From contig DYJA01000020.1 of the NCBI GenBank assembly GCA_020723345.1, positions 17,989 to 81,988 of the forward strand: a DNA stretch of 64,000 nucleotides. Reading direction: 5' to 3'. Source of the DNA: Candidatus Aquidulcis sp. GTDB lineage: Bacteria > Chloroflexota > Anaerolineae > UBA4142. Of this stretch, positions 24,626-33,530 are shown in pieces. The notes below the pieces were generated by a model. The model had not been told where the DNA came from. It made no database searches and saw only the letters and a program-made list of their open reading frames with translations. The first letter of the stretch is position 1. The number at the start of each line of letters is the position of its first letter. Position numbers and translations under genes: made by a program.

Positions 24626-26026
24626 TCACGCAAGTCCCAAATCCAACGAAAACGTGCTGCCTCTGCCAACCCCTTCGCTCGTCGCCGTGAGCGCGCCTCC
24701 ATGCGCTTCTACCAACGATTTCGCAATCGCCAAACCCAAGCCGGATTCCGATTCGCCTTGGCGCGACGTGTCGGCGCGATAGAAACGTTCAAAGATGTGC
24801 GGCAGTACATCGGGCGCGATGCCCGCGCCGTTGTCTACAACGGAAAGAATAATTTTCTGCGCGTGACGTTTCGCCGCCAAAGTGATGTGCCCACCATTTG
24901 GCGTGTAGCGTAACGCATTGCCCACCAAGTTACCCAGCACTTGCGTCATCCGCATCTCGTCTACTGCGATTTCCGGCAACCCAGGTTCCGCTTCCACGCG
25001 CAACATGATTTGTTTCTGCGCGGCTTGATGCTCGAACATGGATGCCGTTTGCTCCAACAAAGTTTGCGGAGCGATACGCTGACGATTCAATTTCAATTCG
25101 CCCGCGTCGGCAAGCGACAAGGTTCGCAAATCTTCAACCAAGTGCTGGAGATGCTCGACTTGTTGGCGCATCACGTCAAAGCGCGCGGGGTTGGGTTCGA
25201 GCACACCATCGCTCAACGATTCGACGTATCCGCCAATGACGGATAGCGGCGTTCGCAAATCGTGCGCGATGTCGGCAGTCATTTGGCGGCGCAATTGATT
25301 GGCGCGCGCGAGGTCGGCGCTCATCTGATTGAACGCGCTCGTCAACTCGCCGATCTCGTCGCGCGATCGCACGGCGACTGCCACGCCTAGTTTGCCCTGC
25401 GCCATCGCGCGAATTGCACGCGTCAATTCGCGCATCGGTTTGGTGAGTGTGCGCGCGACAACGATACTCAGCAGCAATGCGATGGTCGCCGTGGCAAGCG
25501 CGGACACGAGCAATGCCTGATTCGTCCGGTCGAGATACTGTTGTTCTTGTTCGCTCAGTGGAGGCGCGCTCCCGGTTGCCAGCATCGTCCCAACAACCTG
25601 GCTGCCGATTTTTATTGGCGTGCCTTGAGCCAGTTTGTTGGCTGACATGTACTCGCCCGGACGATACGGCGGCACCGCATGAACCACATAGCCGTTCTGA
25701 TCGATCAGGATAAATGGCACGGGTGCCTGTCGCGGCGCAGCACCTACATTTTGCGGCGGCGGTCGTAGATTGCCGGGATCACCGGGTCGAGGCGGCATTT
25801 GGAGCGATTGAGATTTCTGGTGAAAATATTCGCTCACCCCGACCCAGGAGCCATGCGTTTGATAGTAAACCGTGACCTCGTTCAAAAAGTTGTTGTGCGC
25901 TTGCTCCAGCACCAAGCGATCGAATTCTTGCACCGTCGTCCAGCGCGCCAAGACCGACGCCAGCCCCACGCCCATCAAGCTGAGACCGAGAAACGCAAGC
26001 AACAATTTCGTCGAGAGGGATCGCAT
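24626..26026 (-). CDS. HAMP-type two-component sensor histidine kinase
   Basis: This is a 466-aa membrane kinase. Two hydrophobic helices (residues 7-25 and about 180-202) bracket an extracytoplasmic sensor of about 150 residues that has a proline-rich stretch near residue 80. A HAMP domain (ARTLTKPMRELTRAIRAM) follows, then the H-box TADIAHDLRTPLSVIGG, N-box LVGNALRYTPNGG, DNGAGI and GLGLAI. The start at 26026 follows the stop of the response regulator by one base, so the pair is translationally coupled. It is the cognate kinase of the OmpR-type regulator and lies in one operon with the two Lcl-domain proteins, which suggests that its stimulus is a cell-surface or substrate signal. Confidence 0.92.
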   Translation of the reverse strand: MRSLSTKLLLAFLGLSLMGVGLASVLARWTTVQEFDRLVLEQAHNNFLNEVTVYYQTHGSWVGVSEYFHQKSQSLQMPPRPGDPGNLRPPPQNVGAAPRQAPVPFILIDQNGYVVHAVPPYRPGEYMSANKLAQGTPIKIGSQVVGTMLATGSAPPLSEQEQQYLDRTNQALLVSALATATIALLLSIVVARTLTKPMRELTRAIRAMAQGKLGVAVAVRSRDEIGELTSAFNQMSADLARANQLRRQMTADIAHDLRTPLSVIGGYVESLSDGVLEPNPARFDVMRQQVEHLQHLVEDLRTLSLADAGELKLNRQRIAPQTLLEQTASMFEHQAAQKQIMLRVEAEPGLPEIAVDEMRMTQVLGNLVGNALRYTPNGGHITLAAKRHAQKIILSVVDNGAGIAPDVLPHIFERFYRADTSRQGESESGLGLAIAKSLVEAHGGALTATSEGVGRGSTFSLDLGLA

Positions 26027-26027
26027 T

Positions 26028-26711
26028 TTAATCCTCTGTCCGAAAACGATAACCGACGCCGAACACAGTTTCGATGTAACGCGGCTCGCTGGGCTGCGGT
26101 TCGATTTTCGCGCGCAGGTTGCGAATGTGCACATCCACCGTTCGCTCGATGCTTTCGAAGGCGATGCCCTGTAATCGTTCGAGCAATGCCGCACGCGAAA
26201 AAACGTGCCCTGGCGCAGACATCAACGTCGCCAATAATTCAAACTCGGATGGTGTGAGTCGCACGGCGCGTTCGTTCACTTTGACGGTGTGCTCGTGCGG
26301 GTCGAGTACGATGTCGGCAACGCGCAGAACCTGGGTCGGCGTCTCCTGATCCATGCGACGCAACACGGCGCGAATGCGCGCGACGAGTTCGCGCAGACTG
26401 AAGGGCTTGGTCACGTAATCGTCCGCGCCGAGTTCCAGACCCAGCACCTTGTCCGATTCTTCGAGTTTCGCGGTGAGCAGAATGACCGGCGTGTTGCGCT
26501 CTTTGCGGTACGCCTGAAGAAATTCATAGCCGCTCATCTCGGGCATCATGATGTCGAGCAGGATGAGATCGGGCTTTTCGGCGCGCGCGACAAAGAGCGC
26601 ATCGCGTCCGTTGTTCGCGGTCACCACGCGAAAATTTTCCACGGTGAGATGGTCGCGCACCAGCGTCCGCATCGCGGCTTTGTCATCCACGACGAGAATT
26701 GTTTTTGCCAT
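26028..26711 (-). CDS. OmpR/PhoB-family response regulator
   Basis: This is a 227-aa DNA-binding regulator. The receiver (residues 4-118) has ILVVDDKAAMR, acceptor Asp in LILLDIMMPEMSG and Lys in VTKPFSLREL. The winged-helix output domain (about 130-225) ends RYIETVFGVGYRF, the family hallmark. The start at 26711 is preceded by GAAAGGCAAT; the upstream extension to 26750 lacks a site. The gene lies 54 bp after the Lcl-domain gene. Direct repeats TTAACA and TGAACA, 11 bp apart in the leader of the operon (30019-30035), are typical in spacing for OmpR-family binding, so the operon may be self-regulated. Confidence 0.92.
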   Translation of the reverse strand: MAKTILVVDDKAAMRTLVRDHLTVENFRVVTANNGRDALFVARAEKPDLILLDIMMPEMSGYEFLQAYRKERNTPVILLTAKLEESDKVLGLELGADDYVTKPFSLRELVARIRAVLRRMDQETPTQVLRVADIVLDPHEHTVKVNERAVRLTPSEFELLATLMSAPGHVFSRAALLERLQGIAFESIERTVDVHIRNLRAKIEPQPSEPRYIETVFGVGYRFRTED

Positions 26712-26765
26712 ATTGCCTTTCGGTGATTGCTGCGCGTGATTATAGCACAAGTCATCATCATTCCT

Positions 26766-28088
26766 CTACTGATTGATCAGCGGCAGATAGAGCCGGGGAG
26801 TTGTTTGCGGGGCGGATGAAGTATCGCGCACGAGACGCGCATAATTGTAGATGCGGACGGCATCGCCTTGAGGACCGCGCCCGGTGGAATAATCGGAAGG
26901 ATTTCCAGTCTTCGGATCGCTGCGCTGCGCGCCGGCTCCATGCGCATCCGTCCATCTCCCGTTCATGTAACCCAATGCCCTGCCGAAAGCAATATACACT
27001 GCCTCGCCGGGTATTCCCACTGGAGAACTCGCCGACCCGAACGTCGTTCCGGTCCAGTAGAAGGGATAATCCGTTTGACCGGCTTCGTTGGTAATCAAAG
27101 CGCAAGAAAACATGGAGGCGATGGCGGCTGACCCAGTTGTAGATGGTGAGCGCGTGTAATCGACGATGCTCTGCAATTCCTTGGCATTGGGTAAACGCCA
27201 ATCGCTATGACCCAGGTAGTTTGCCGCGTTCTTCGTTTGTACCCAGGCGAGCGCATCTTGCCAATTCGTCCCGGCGCCGCTGTCGGCTTTTGCCCACATC
27301 AAGCCCGTCGCATTGTCCACGATGGTTTCGTCACCTTGGTCTACAAATTGGTTTACTCCATAGTTGGTGTTGCCGCGAACGTACAGCACGTAATATTTTT
27401 TCTGCGTACCGTTTGGGTAACCTTTGATGCGTCCGTCCGCAAAATTGACGCCAAACATCTGCCCCGTTGCGCCCACGTAGAGAGTTTGAGTGGCATATTG
27501 GGCATCGATGAGTCGTTCGCCAGCGCTGAGATCACCGTAGCCAAAGTCAAAGTAGGTCGTGTCGATAAACGGAATCGCGCCAGCGGTGGATGTGGCGTCC
27601 GGCGACGGTTCGGCTCCGCTAAACACGATCAGAGAGTAAAGTTCCTTGATGGTTGGCAATCGCCAATCGGTGTAGCCGGCGAGAGAAAATGTGGATGCGC
27701 CGCTCAGCGCATCGCTGTAATACAGTTTGTCGCTGGAATTGATGACTCCGTCGCCGTTTCGATCCGGGCTTTTCTGCCACATCAAGCCGGTGTTCAGATC
27801 GGTGGTCGTGCCATCGCCGTTGTTTTGGTAACGTGGTGAGTTGCCAGCCGACTGCGCGTCCTGCCCGTAAAACGCTGCGCCGGCGGAAGGGCAAGTGATT
27901 TCGCTCGCGGCGTCGTAACATTTGGTTTGCCCGGTATCTACGATGGGATAACTCGTCGCGACGGCGCGTGTGTGATGCGCTGCCGCAACGATGGGGAGAT
28001 GTGTCGGCGAAAACATATTTGCGAAAAGGATCAATCCCAGGAACAGAGCCGTCATGTGACTAGCACGGAATCGCAAATCGTGTTTCAT
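26766..28088 (-). CDS. Exported Lcl-domain (DUF1566) protein
   Basis: This is a 440-aa secreted protein. A signal peptide covers residues 1-35 (SHMTALFLGLILFANMF, then IVAAA). Two Lcl/DUF1566 repeats follow, marked by TGLMWQKSPD with YTDWRLPTIKELYSLI, and then TGLMWAKADS with HSDWRLPNAKELQSIV. The Lcl domain is best known from the Legionella collagen-like adhesin, where it binds carbohydrate such as glycosaminoglycans. Bacterial homologues in general have no proven role. The start is supported by TTGGAGG. It is a shorter paralogue of the upstream gene and shares its operon with the two-component system. Adhesion or polysaccharide binding is inferred. Confidence 0.85.
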   Translation of the reverse strand: MKHDLRFRASHMTALFLGLILFANMFSPTHLPIVAAAHHTRAVATSYPIVDTGQTKCYDAASEITCPSAGAAFYGQDAQSAGNSPRYQNNGDGTTTDLNTGLMWQKSPDRNGDGVINSSDKLYYSDALSGASTFSLAGYTDWRLPTIKELYSLIVFSGAEPSPDATSTAGAIPFIDTTYFDFGYGDLSAGERLIDAQYATQTLYVGATGQMFGVNFADGRIKGYPNGTQKKYYVLYVRGNTNYGVNQFVDQGDETIVDNATGLMWAKADSGAGTNWQDALAWVQTKNAANYLGHSDWRLPNAKELQSIVDYTRSPSTTGSAAIASMFSCALITNEAGQTDYPFYWTGTTFGSASSPVGIPGEAVYIAFGRALGYMNGRWTDAHGAGAQRSDPKTGNPSDYSTGRGPQGDAVRIYNYARLVRDTSSAPQTTPRLYLPLINQ

Positions 28089-28123
28089 GTTGTCCTCCAA
28101 GATTGAATCTGATTGGATATCCA

Positions 28124-28154
28124 GACTTCCGAAATCTCGCAGATTTCGGAAGTC
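28124..28154. repeat. 14-bp perfect hairpin between the Lcl genes
   Basis: GACTTCCGAAATCT and AGATTTCGGAAGTC pair perfectly around a CGC loop. It has no U-run on either side, so it is more likely a dispersed repeat or an mRNA-stabilising stem than a terminator. Confidence 0.6.
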
Positions 28155-28171
28155 GGGATGGCACACTCCAT

Positions 28172-29971
28172 TTACCGATTGGTTGGCGATTGCCCTTGTC
28201 CAGGTGGCATGGGCGGACGGTCGGCAATCGTGATTTGTGATGCGACCCAGGTTCCATCGGCTTGTTTTTGTCCAACGACCTCGATGAATTTTCCGATGGT
28301 CACGTTCGCCAATTTGCTCGTCTGTCCATTCGACGTGAACTGGGTGCTGGCATTGGTAACAATCGTCGCTTTGCCTTCGAGATTTTCTACCGAGATTGTG
28401 CTGCCACTGATCGCCGTCACTCTGCCGCCGGTGCGATCGCCCGGTTGCGCGTTCTGATTCGCCGGTGGTTGACCCTGCGATGGCTGTTGTCTCGATGGCG
28501 GCGTTTGACCCGGCGGCGCATTTTGTCCGGGTCGCGATTGTTGCCCCTGTCCTTGCCCAGGTTGTGGTTGCTGTCCCGACATCGGCGGTTGACCTTGTCC
28601 TGGTTGTTGTCCGGTCGCGCCGGATGGCGCTGCCGTGTTCGTCGTGAACGTGACATTGCCGCCGCGCACCAAGCGCACATAATTGTTGATGCGGATCGCA
28701 TCGCCTTGAGGACCGCGCCCGGTCGCATAGTTCGCCGGATTTCCATGCTTGGGATCGCTGCGCTGCGCGCCGGCGCCGTGCACGTCAACCCAGCCGCTCC
28801 CCTGTGGACCTCCTTGCATATTGCCCAATGCCCTGCCGAAGGCAACGTACACTCCCTCCCCTGGCAATCCCGCAGGAGGGGCGCCCAACCCATGCGTGGT
28901 TCCCGTCCAGTAATAAGGATAATCCGATTTACCGGCTTCATTCGTAATCGCCGTCACGCTGAAGACCGGATCAATCGCGGCAGAATTAGTCGTGTCGGGA
29001 GAGCGCGCATAATCCACGATGCTTTGTAATTCTTTCGCACTCGGCAATCGCCAATCGTTGTAACCCAGATATTTTTCGGCATTCTTTTGCTGAACCCACG
29101 CGAGTGCGCTTTCCCAGTTCATGCCTTTGCCGCTGTCCGGTTGCGACCACATGAGACTCGTCGCGTTGTCGGTGATCGTGCCGTCGCCGTTGTTGACGAA
29201 ACTGTTCACACCGTAATTGGTGTTGCCGCGCACACCGATCGCAAAATACTTTTTGCCGATGGATTCAGATAGCGGATAACCCTTGATGCGCCCGTCGGCG
29301 AAATTCACTCCAAACATCATGGTCGAATTGGCGACATACGTGGTACTCGTTGCCCATTGGGAATCGATGATGCGTTCGCCATTGCCGGTAAAGCCGTAAG
29401 AGAAAACAAAGTAGTTGGTGTTGATGAACGGCTTGAGATCTGACGTATCGGTACTCGTCGGATTCGGATCCGTGCCGTTGAAATCGATCAGCGAGTAAAG
29501 TTCCTTGATCGTCGGCAAACGCCAATCGTTGTACCCGCCGAATTTGGCGGCGTTGAGTTTGGCGGGTAGTGCTTGGGCTTGCGTGTACGTCAGTTTGTCG
29601 CTGTAGGTGACGGAACCGTCGCCGTTCGTGTCAGGGCTACGCTGCCAGGTTAGACCAGTGACGTTGTCGCGCACCGTTAGCCCATCAGCACTGAGCGTAT
29701 AACTGGGTTGGTTTCCCTGATACTGCGCGTCCTGTCCAAAGAACGCCGCGCCATTTCGTGGACATGAAATTTGCTGGTTGTTGTTGTAGCAATGTGTCTG
29801 TCCCGTGTCCACGATAGGGTAACTGGGCGCAGTTGTCGCCGATGCGATAGATGGGTTCACACTCGACGATAGCGTTTTTGCGTTCGTCATGGTGGAAGAG
29901 CAAGCCATTAGCATCAGGGCAAGGGATAGGATTGCCACATGCCGGCAAACTAACCGGGAAATGTTTTTCAT
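28172..29971 (-). CDS. Lcl-domain (DUF1566) lipoprotein with Pro/Gln-rich linker and DUF5666-like tail
   Basis: This is a 599-aa exported protein. The signal ends in LMLMACSS (lipobox, Cys near residue 24). Two Lcl/DUF1566 repeats occupy about 45-430, with NDWRLPTIKELYSLIDF and NDWRLPSAKELQSIVDY. A low-complexity linker of GQ and PQ words (about 445-515) leads to a small beta-rich domain (GGRVTAISGSTISVENLEG and onward) that resembles DUF5666, an OB-like fold. The start has AAGGAGG. It is the first gene of the operon. The architecture of lipid anchor, sugar-binding-like domains, flexible spacer and terminal domain suggests a surface adhesin or polymer-binding protein. Confidence 0.85.
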   Translation of the reverse strand: MKNISRLVCRHVAILSLALMLMACSSTMTNAKTLSSSVNPSIASATTAPSYPIVDTGQTHCYNNNQQISCPRNGAAFFGQDAQYQGNQPSYTLSADGLTVRDNVTGLTWQRSPDTNGDGSVTYSDKLTYTQAQALPAKLNAAKFGGYNDWRLPTIKELYSLIDFNGTDPNPTSTDTSDLKPFINTNYFVFSYGFTGNGERIIDSQWATSTTYVANSTMMFGVNFADGRIKGYPLSESIGKKYFAIGVRGNTNYGVNSFVNNGDGTITDNATSLMWSQPDSGKGMNWESALAWVQQKNAEKYLGYNDWRLPSAKELQSIVDYARSPDTTNSAAIDPVFSVTAITNEAGKSDYPYYWTGTTHGLGAPPAGLPGEGVYVAFGRALGNMQGGPQGSGWVDVHGAGAQRSDPKHGNPANYATGRGPQGDAIRINNYVRLVRGGNVTFTTNTAAPSGATGQQPGQGQPPMSGQQPQPGQGQGQQSRPGQNAPPGQTPPSRQQPSQGQPPANQNAQPGDRTGGRVTAISGSTISVENLEGKATIVTNASTQFTSNGQTSKLANVTIGKFIEVVGQKQADGTWVASQITIADRPPMPPGQGQSPTNR

Positions 29972-30018
29972 TGAAAACCTCCTTGAGTGGTTTTATTGCC
30001 GGCAGGATAACAGGAGGA

Positions 30019-30035
30019 TGTTCAGATTCTGTTAA
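30019..30035 (-). promoter_or_regulatory. OmpR-type direct repeat in the Lcl operon leader
   Basis: On the minus strand TTAACA, five bases, TGAACA repeat with an 11-bp period. This is the usual spacing of OmpR/PhoB-family half-sites. It lies about 50 bp upstream of the Lcl lipoprotein start. Confidence 0.45.
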
Positions 30036-30072
30036 GAAGTGTTTGAGGTTCGATTTAGGTTAGCGCATGTAC

Positions 30073-30100
30073 GCGTTTGACGCGCGACGCGTCTCGGTGT
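30073..30100 (+). repeat. Promoter-like dispersed repeat, copy 1
   Basis: GCGTTTGACGCGCGACGCGT and the next eight bases match 35356-35383 with two mismatches. Both are followed by TGTARAATAG, but here an extra 11-12 bp separates the parts, so the TTGACG and the TAGAAT are too far apart to form a promoter. Confidence 0.55.
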
Positions 30101-30168
30101 GGACTGGCAGTGTAGAATAGTGCCTGCGAACAAGATAATTCCGCGAGACTGGGGGTCTGTTTTGATGC

Positions 30169-30217
30169 TTGACAATGCCCCGAATCCAGACTAGAATATG
30201 ATCCAAAGTATATATTC
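30169..30217 (+). promoter_or_regulatory. Promoter and possible operator of the toxin-antitoxin operon
   Basis: TTGACA (30169-30174) and TAGAAT (30192-30197) are 17 bp apart. GAATAT (30194-30199) and ATATTC (30212-30217) form an inverted repeat over the -10 and start, as expected for an antitoxin-bound operator. Confidence 0.65.
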
Positions 30218-30233
30218 AGACTAGGAGTTGAGT

Positions 30234-30560
30234 ATGAACAAAATAATCGGCGTGACGGAACTCCAGCGGCAGTTCCGCACCGTCTTCGACGAAGTGGTCA
30301 AGCACCACGTACCGTACGTTCTGACGCGCGGCAGTCGTCCCGAAGCCGTGCTCGTCCCGTACGAACAATACTTGAAATTCGCGCAAGCAGACGAGGCGGG
30401 CGTACTCAAGCGATTTGACGCGCTGACGGCGCGAATGGACGCGGTCAATGCGCGCTATTCGGACGCGGAAGTGGAAGTCGATTTGCGCGCGGCAACGAAA
30501 ACCATCCGCGCGCGCAAACGCGCCGGGGAGACACGTGGCAATGTTGCGCGCCGTCGTTGA
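30234..30560 (+). CDS. Phd/YefM-type antitoxin
   Basis: This 108-aa protein has the Phd/YefM N-terminal fold: VTELQRQFRTVFDEVVKHHVPYVLTRGSRPEAVLVPYEQY. It would bind DNA at the promoter through this part and neutralise the PIN toxin through its charged C-terminus (TKTIRARKRAGETRGN). AGGAG lies 6 bp upstream of the ATG; a TTG two codons earlier is possible. It overlaps the toxin gene by 20 bp, typical for coupled toxin-antitoxin pairs. The order antitoxin-toxin is the standard one. Confidence 0.85.
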   Translation: MNKIIGVTELQRQFRTVFDEVVKHHVPYVLTRGSRPEAVLVPYEQYLKFAQADEAGVLKRFDALTARMDAVNARYSDAEVEVDLRAATKTIRARKRAGETRGNVARRR

Positions 30561-30960
30561 CACCAACATTCTCATTCGCGCGCTGATCAAGCCGCGCGGG
30601 ACGGTTGGTCCGATCTTGACGCAACTTGCCGCGAACGCGTACACGCTCGTTTACTCTCAGCCGTTGCTAGACGAGTTGGTGGAGAAATTGGCGCTGCCGC
30701 GCATCCGCGACAAGTACGGACTAGACAAGCAAGCGATTGAAACGGCGCTCGCGCTGTTAGCATTGCGCGGCGCGTTGGTGCAGCCAACGCGTGCAGTGAA
30801 AGTGTGCCGCGATCCGGACGACAACGCGCTGATTGAAGCCGCGCTTGCGGGCGGCGCGGAGTACGTGGTGACCGGCGACGAGGATTTGCTCGTGCTCAAG
30901 AAATTTGAAACGGTGCGGATCGTGACGCCGCGCGTGTTTTTGGCGGCGGTGGGAAAATAG
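30541..30960 (+). CDS. PIN-domain toxin (COG1569 type)
   Basis: This is a 139-aa PIN ribonuclease, the toxic half of a type II toxin-antitoxin pair. The acidic active-site residues are visible in VVDTNILIRAL (residues 5-15), DELVEKL (about 41), CRDPDDNALIEAA (about 87) and VVTGDEDLL (about 107). With all four present it should be catalytically competent, cutting RNA in the cytoplasm when the antitoxin is lost. The ATG at 30541 lies inside the antitoxin gene. It is followed by a strong terminator hairpin. The next locus is a type III restriction-modification system, so the stretch looks like a small defence island. Confidence 0.88.
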   Translation: MLRAVVDTNILIRALIKPRGTVGPILTQLAANAYTLVYSQPLLDELVEKLALPRIRDKYGLDKQAIETALALLALRGALVQPTRAVKVCRDPDDNALIEAALAGGAEYVVTGDEDLLVLKKFETVRIVTPRVFLAAVGK

Positions 30961-30968
30961 AAGCGCAA

Positions 30969-31001
30969 ACCCGAAGGGTCTTGGAGACCCTTCGGGTTTT
31001 T
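30969..31001 (+). terminator. Intrinsic terminator after the toxin gene
   Basis: ACCCGAAGGGTC and GACCCTTCGGGT form a 12-bp perfect stem, followed by TTTTT. It closes the toxin-antitoxin operon; the res gene ends from the other side at 31043. Confidence 0.85.
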
Positions 31002-31042
31002 GTGTCACAATGTCCCACGAAACGCGCGCGCGCCAAAAACGC

Positions 31043-33529
31043 TTAGCACGCTGTTTCAGAAACGGAGAACAAGGCGTTCAGGACGCGCTGCCATTCTTCT
31101 TCGTGAACGATTTGGAAGTTGATCTTGTGACCGGCGAATTGTTGCGCTATCTCATCCCAGGGAGTTGGTTGACTGTGAACGTTGCACAGGGCAAAGAGTT
31201 GCTTCTTGTAGTCGGTGTCTTCGTTTTTCAAGTGGATTCCCTTTATCTCCAGCACCTGAACAGTAGAAAGACGTTGTAGGCCGGCTTTATCAGTTTCGCC
31301 TTGAAGGGCAAAAAAATCGGGATAGACGCGATGGGGTTGCCAACCTTGAATACTGTAGCCGGTCTTGACCATATTGCGGAACCACGCCAGCACCCATTGT
31401 TGCTGATCAAGGAATAACGCGACGGCGCTTTCTGTTTCGTTAAATTCTTCTGCGGCGTAATCGAACATTGACCGCGCGGGCAAAGCGTCCGTGTCGGGAT
31501 GACGCAACTTGCGTCCAATGCGAGCGCGGATGCGGTCAGGAATCGCGTTGCCCGCGCAACCCGTGATCAGCCAAAAATGAAGTTGGTCGTTCTTGAGCAG
31601 ATTCTGGAAAATCTGTTTGGCTTGATCGTCGCGTCCTTTGATGAGCCCGTTCTTCAATTCGGCGATAACGAACCCCAAGTCACGTCGAATCTCCTTTTCG
31701 GAATAGCGCTTTCGCAAACGGGTGATTGCATTTTCGGAAACCGCGTAGGCGACCCACGGATTGGGAACGGCATCAAGTAGTTGGCGCGTGACAAACGCGA
31801 GATCGAGCGGCAGGTCAACGGCGGTTGTTACTTGGATCGCGGTCTCTGCACCGTCCAATCCAATTGCGACGGCGGTATTACCGGTGCTCGTCGGGTTTAG
31901 TTGCAAAAGATCGAAACTGCTGAGATCAATCTTTTCAAAATCAATCCGGCTGAGAATGTCCATTTCATAGCCGACTTCTCGAAATTGTCCCGGCGCATCG
32001 GACACCACAAAGCACGGTAGGTACACCTTGCCGGCGTAACTCGCAAATTGCTGCCGAATCGCCAAGTCGGTCATTGCGGTTGCCGCTGCGCCCGCTTCGC
32101 TTCGCACATTCACGCCGCCCGGCACATCGTCTAATCCTTCGTCGCGCAATGATTCGTACACGCGGCGCAGCAATTCGCCGGTGCGGTCGCGGCAAAAGAA
32201 AACGTAACTTTCGTCGAGCGCAGGCACGTTCGTCTTTTGCGCGTACGGCTGACGTAGCACGCGCCCAACCAATTGCGTCATGCTCACCGGGGCTTTGGTG
32301 TTGACGAGCGTCGCCAAAACGTAGGCGAACGGACAATCCCATCCTTCTTGCAATGCTTGTTTTGTGATGATGTAGCGAATCTGGCACTGTGGATCGAGCA
32401 GGTCAATGTTTTCGATTTCGTCGCGTTCGCTGCTCTTGACCGCGATCTCTTCCGGCAGAACATTGCACTTGGCGATGAGATAATCGCGCACGTCTTCGGC
32501 ATGGACGAAGCCAGGCAAGCGTTGTTTTTCGCCGGTGCGCTCGACTTGAATCAGACTGATCGGGCGGATGTAGACGCCAGTTTGATTCTGATATTCTTTC
32601 GCCGCGTCTTCGAGTTCTTTGCGCTTGAGATGACTTGCCACCAACGCGTCGCGCCAATCGGCGCTGACTCGGCTGTGGACATTGATCGGCAACTTGATCA
32701 TCCCCGCGCGGTGTACTTCTTGCCCGCTGATTTTCACCAGCACGTTGCTTTCGCGCGTCGGCGTCGCGGAAAGTTCCAAGATGAAAGATGGATTGAACCC
32801 GCGCAAGGTGCTTTGCGCGAGGTCGCCGTATGCCTTGTGCCCTTCGTCGAGAACGATGATCGGGTTGAGTAGGCGTAACGTATTGCCAAGCGACGTTTTG
32901 ATCAAGCGACTGAACGCGCCCGCATCCGCGCCATAAGCGTCAAGGTTTGGTACGCGCTCCAACAACGCAGCGTGCGCTTCGAGCTGATCTTCGGGTGGAA
33001 AGAATGCTTCAAAGCCGCCGCGATCTTGAAAAATTTTGAGCGTCTCTTTGTTTTGCCGATTCGCAGAGGGCAGCATCAGCAAAAGTACGACGAGATTTTC
33101 CTGAACGTCTTCCGGCGAAAAGATTTGATCTTTTTCCAGAATCAGCGTGCGTCCGCCGCTTGCCATATCCAATTCTTGGCGGTACGGATGCGCGCGATCG
33201 CGCAACGCGCGGTAGGTTTGATTATAGATTTGCGTCGAAGGCACGATCCACAGCGTCAGCCCGGTTTGCGTGCGGCGATAGAGATTGTTGATCGCGTCTA
33301 ATGCTTTGATCGCCAATAGCGTTTTGCCGCCGCCGGTAGGTACTTTGAAACAGACGACGGGTAACGGATCGCCGATTCCATTTTTGCGCGAGAGGTACCG
33401 AATGTTACGGACGCGCTCCCACGCGTACTCGTCCCACTTGTACGGAATTTTGACGCGCGCGTCCTGCAGCGCGTTTAGGTAATCGCGCAGTTGTTTGAGC
33501 GTGCTTTGCTGGTACTGCTTGAGTTCCAT
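31043..33529 (-). CDS. res: Type III restriction endonuclease subunit Res
   Basis: This is an 828-aa superfamily 2 helicase-nuclease. The helicase core has Walker A VPTGGGKTLLAIKAL near residue 67, the DEGH box in VLDEGHKAYGDL near 227, and motif VI region QLVGRVLRQPYAQ near 433. The C-terminus has a PD-(D/E)xK nuclease (YPDFFALQGE, VLEIKGIHLK), close to residues 750-790. Res uses ATP to move or signal along DNA and cuts after two sites interact, together with Mod. The ATG follows the mod stop by one base. It is somewhat shorter than classical EcoP1-type Res but all motifs are present. Confidence 0.92.
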   Translation of the reverse strand: MELKQYQQSTLKQLRDYLNALQDARVKIPYKWDEYAWERVRNIRYLSRKNGIGDPLPVVCFKVPTGGGKTLLAIKALDAINNLYRRTQTGLTLWIVPSTQIYNQTYRALRDRAHPYRQELDMASGGRTLILEKDQIFSPEDVQENLVVLLLMLPSANRQNKETLKIFQDRGGFEAFFPPEDQLEAHAALLERVPNLDAYGADAGAFSRLIKTSLGNTLRLLNPIIVLDEGHKAYGDLAQSTLRGFNPSFILELSATPTRESNVLVKISGQEVHRAGMIKLPINVHSRVSADWRDALVASHLKRKELEDAAKEYQNQTGVYIRPISLIQVERTGEKQRLPGFVHAEDVRDYLIAKCNVLPEEIAVKSSERDEIENIDLLDPQCQIRYIITKQALQEGWDCPFAYVLATLVNTKAPVSMTQLVGRVLRQPYAQKTNVPALDESYVFFCRDRTGELLRRVYESLRDEGLDDVPGGVNVRSEAGAAATAMTDLAIRQQFASYAGKVYLPCFVVSDAPGQFREVGYEMDILSRIDFEKIDLSSFDLLQLNPTSTGNTAVAIGLDGAETAIQVTTAVDLPLDLAFVTRQLLDAVPNPWVAYAVSENAITRLRKRYSEKEIRRDLGFVIAELKNGLIKGRDDQAKQIFQNLLKNDQLHFWLITGCAGNAIPDRIRARIGRKLRHPDTDALPARSMFDYAAEEFNETESAVALFLDQQQWVLAWFRNMVKTGYSIQGWQPHRVYPDFFALQGETDKAGLQRLSTVQVLEIKGIHLKNEDTDYKKQLFALCNVHSQPTPWDEIAQQFAGHKINFQIVHEEEWQRVLNALFSVSETAC

Positions 33530-33530
33530 T

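Larger units (their letters stand above)
29972..30168. other. Intergenic region between divergent operons
   Basis: No gene is seen. The left part is the leader of the Lcl operon with the TTAACA direct repeats. The right part carries a 28-nt sequence (30073-30100) that recurs with two mismatches at 35356-35383 upstream of radA. Confidence 0.5.
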
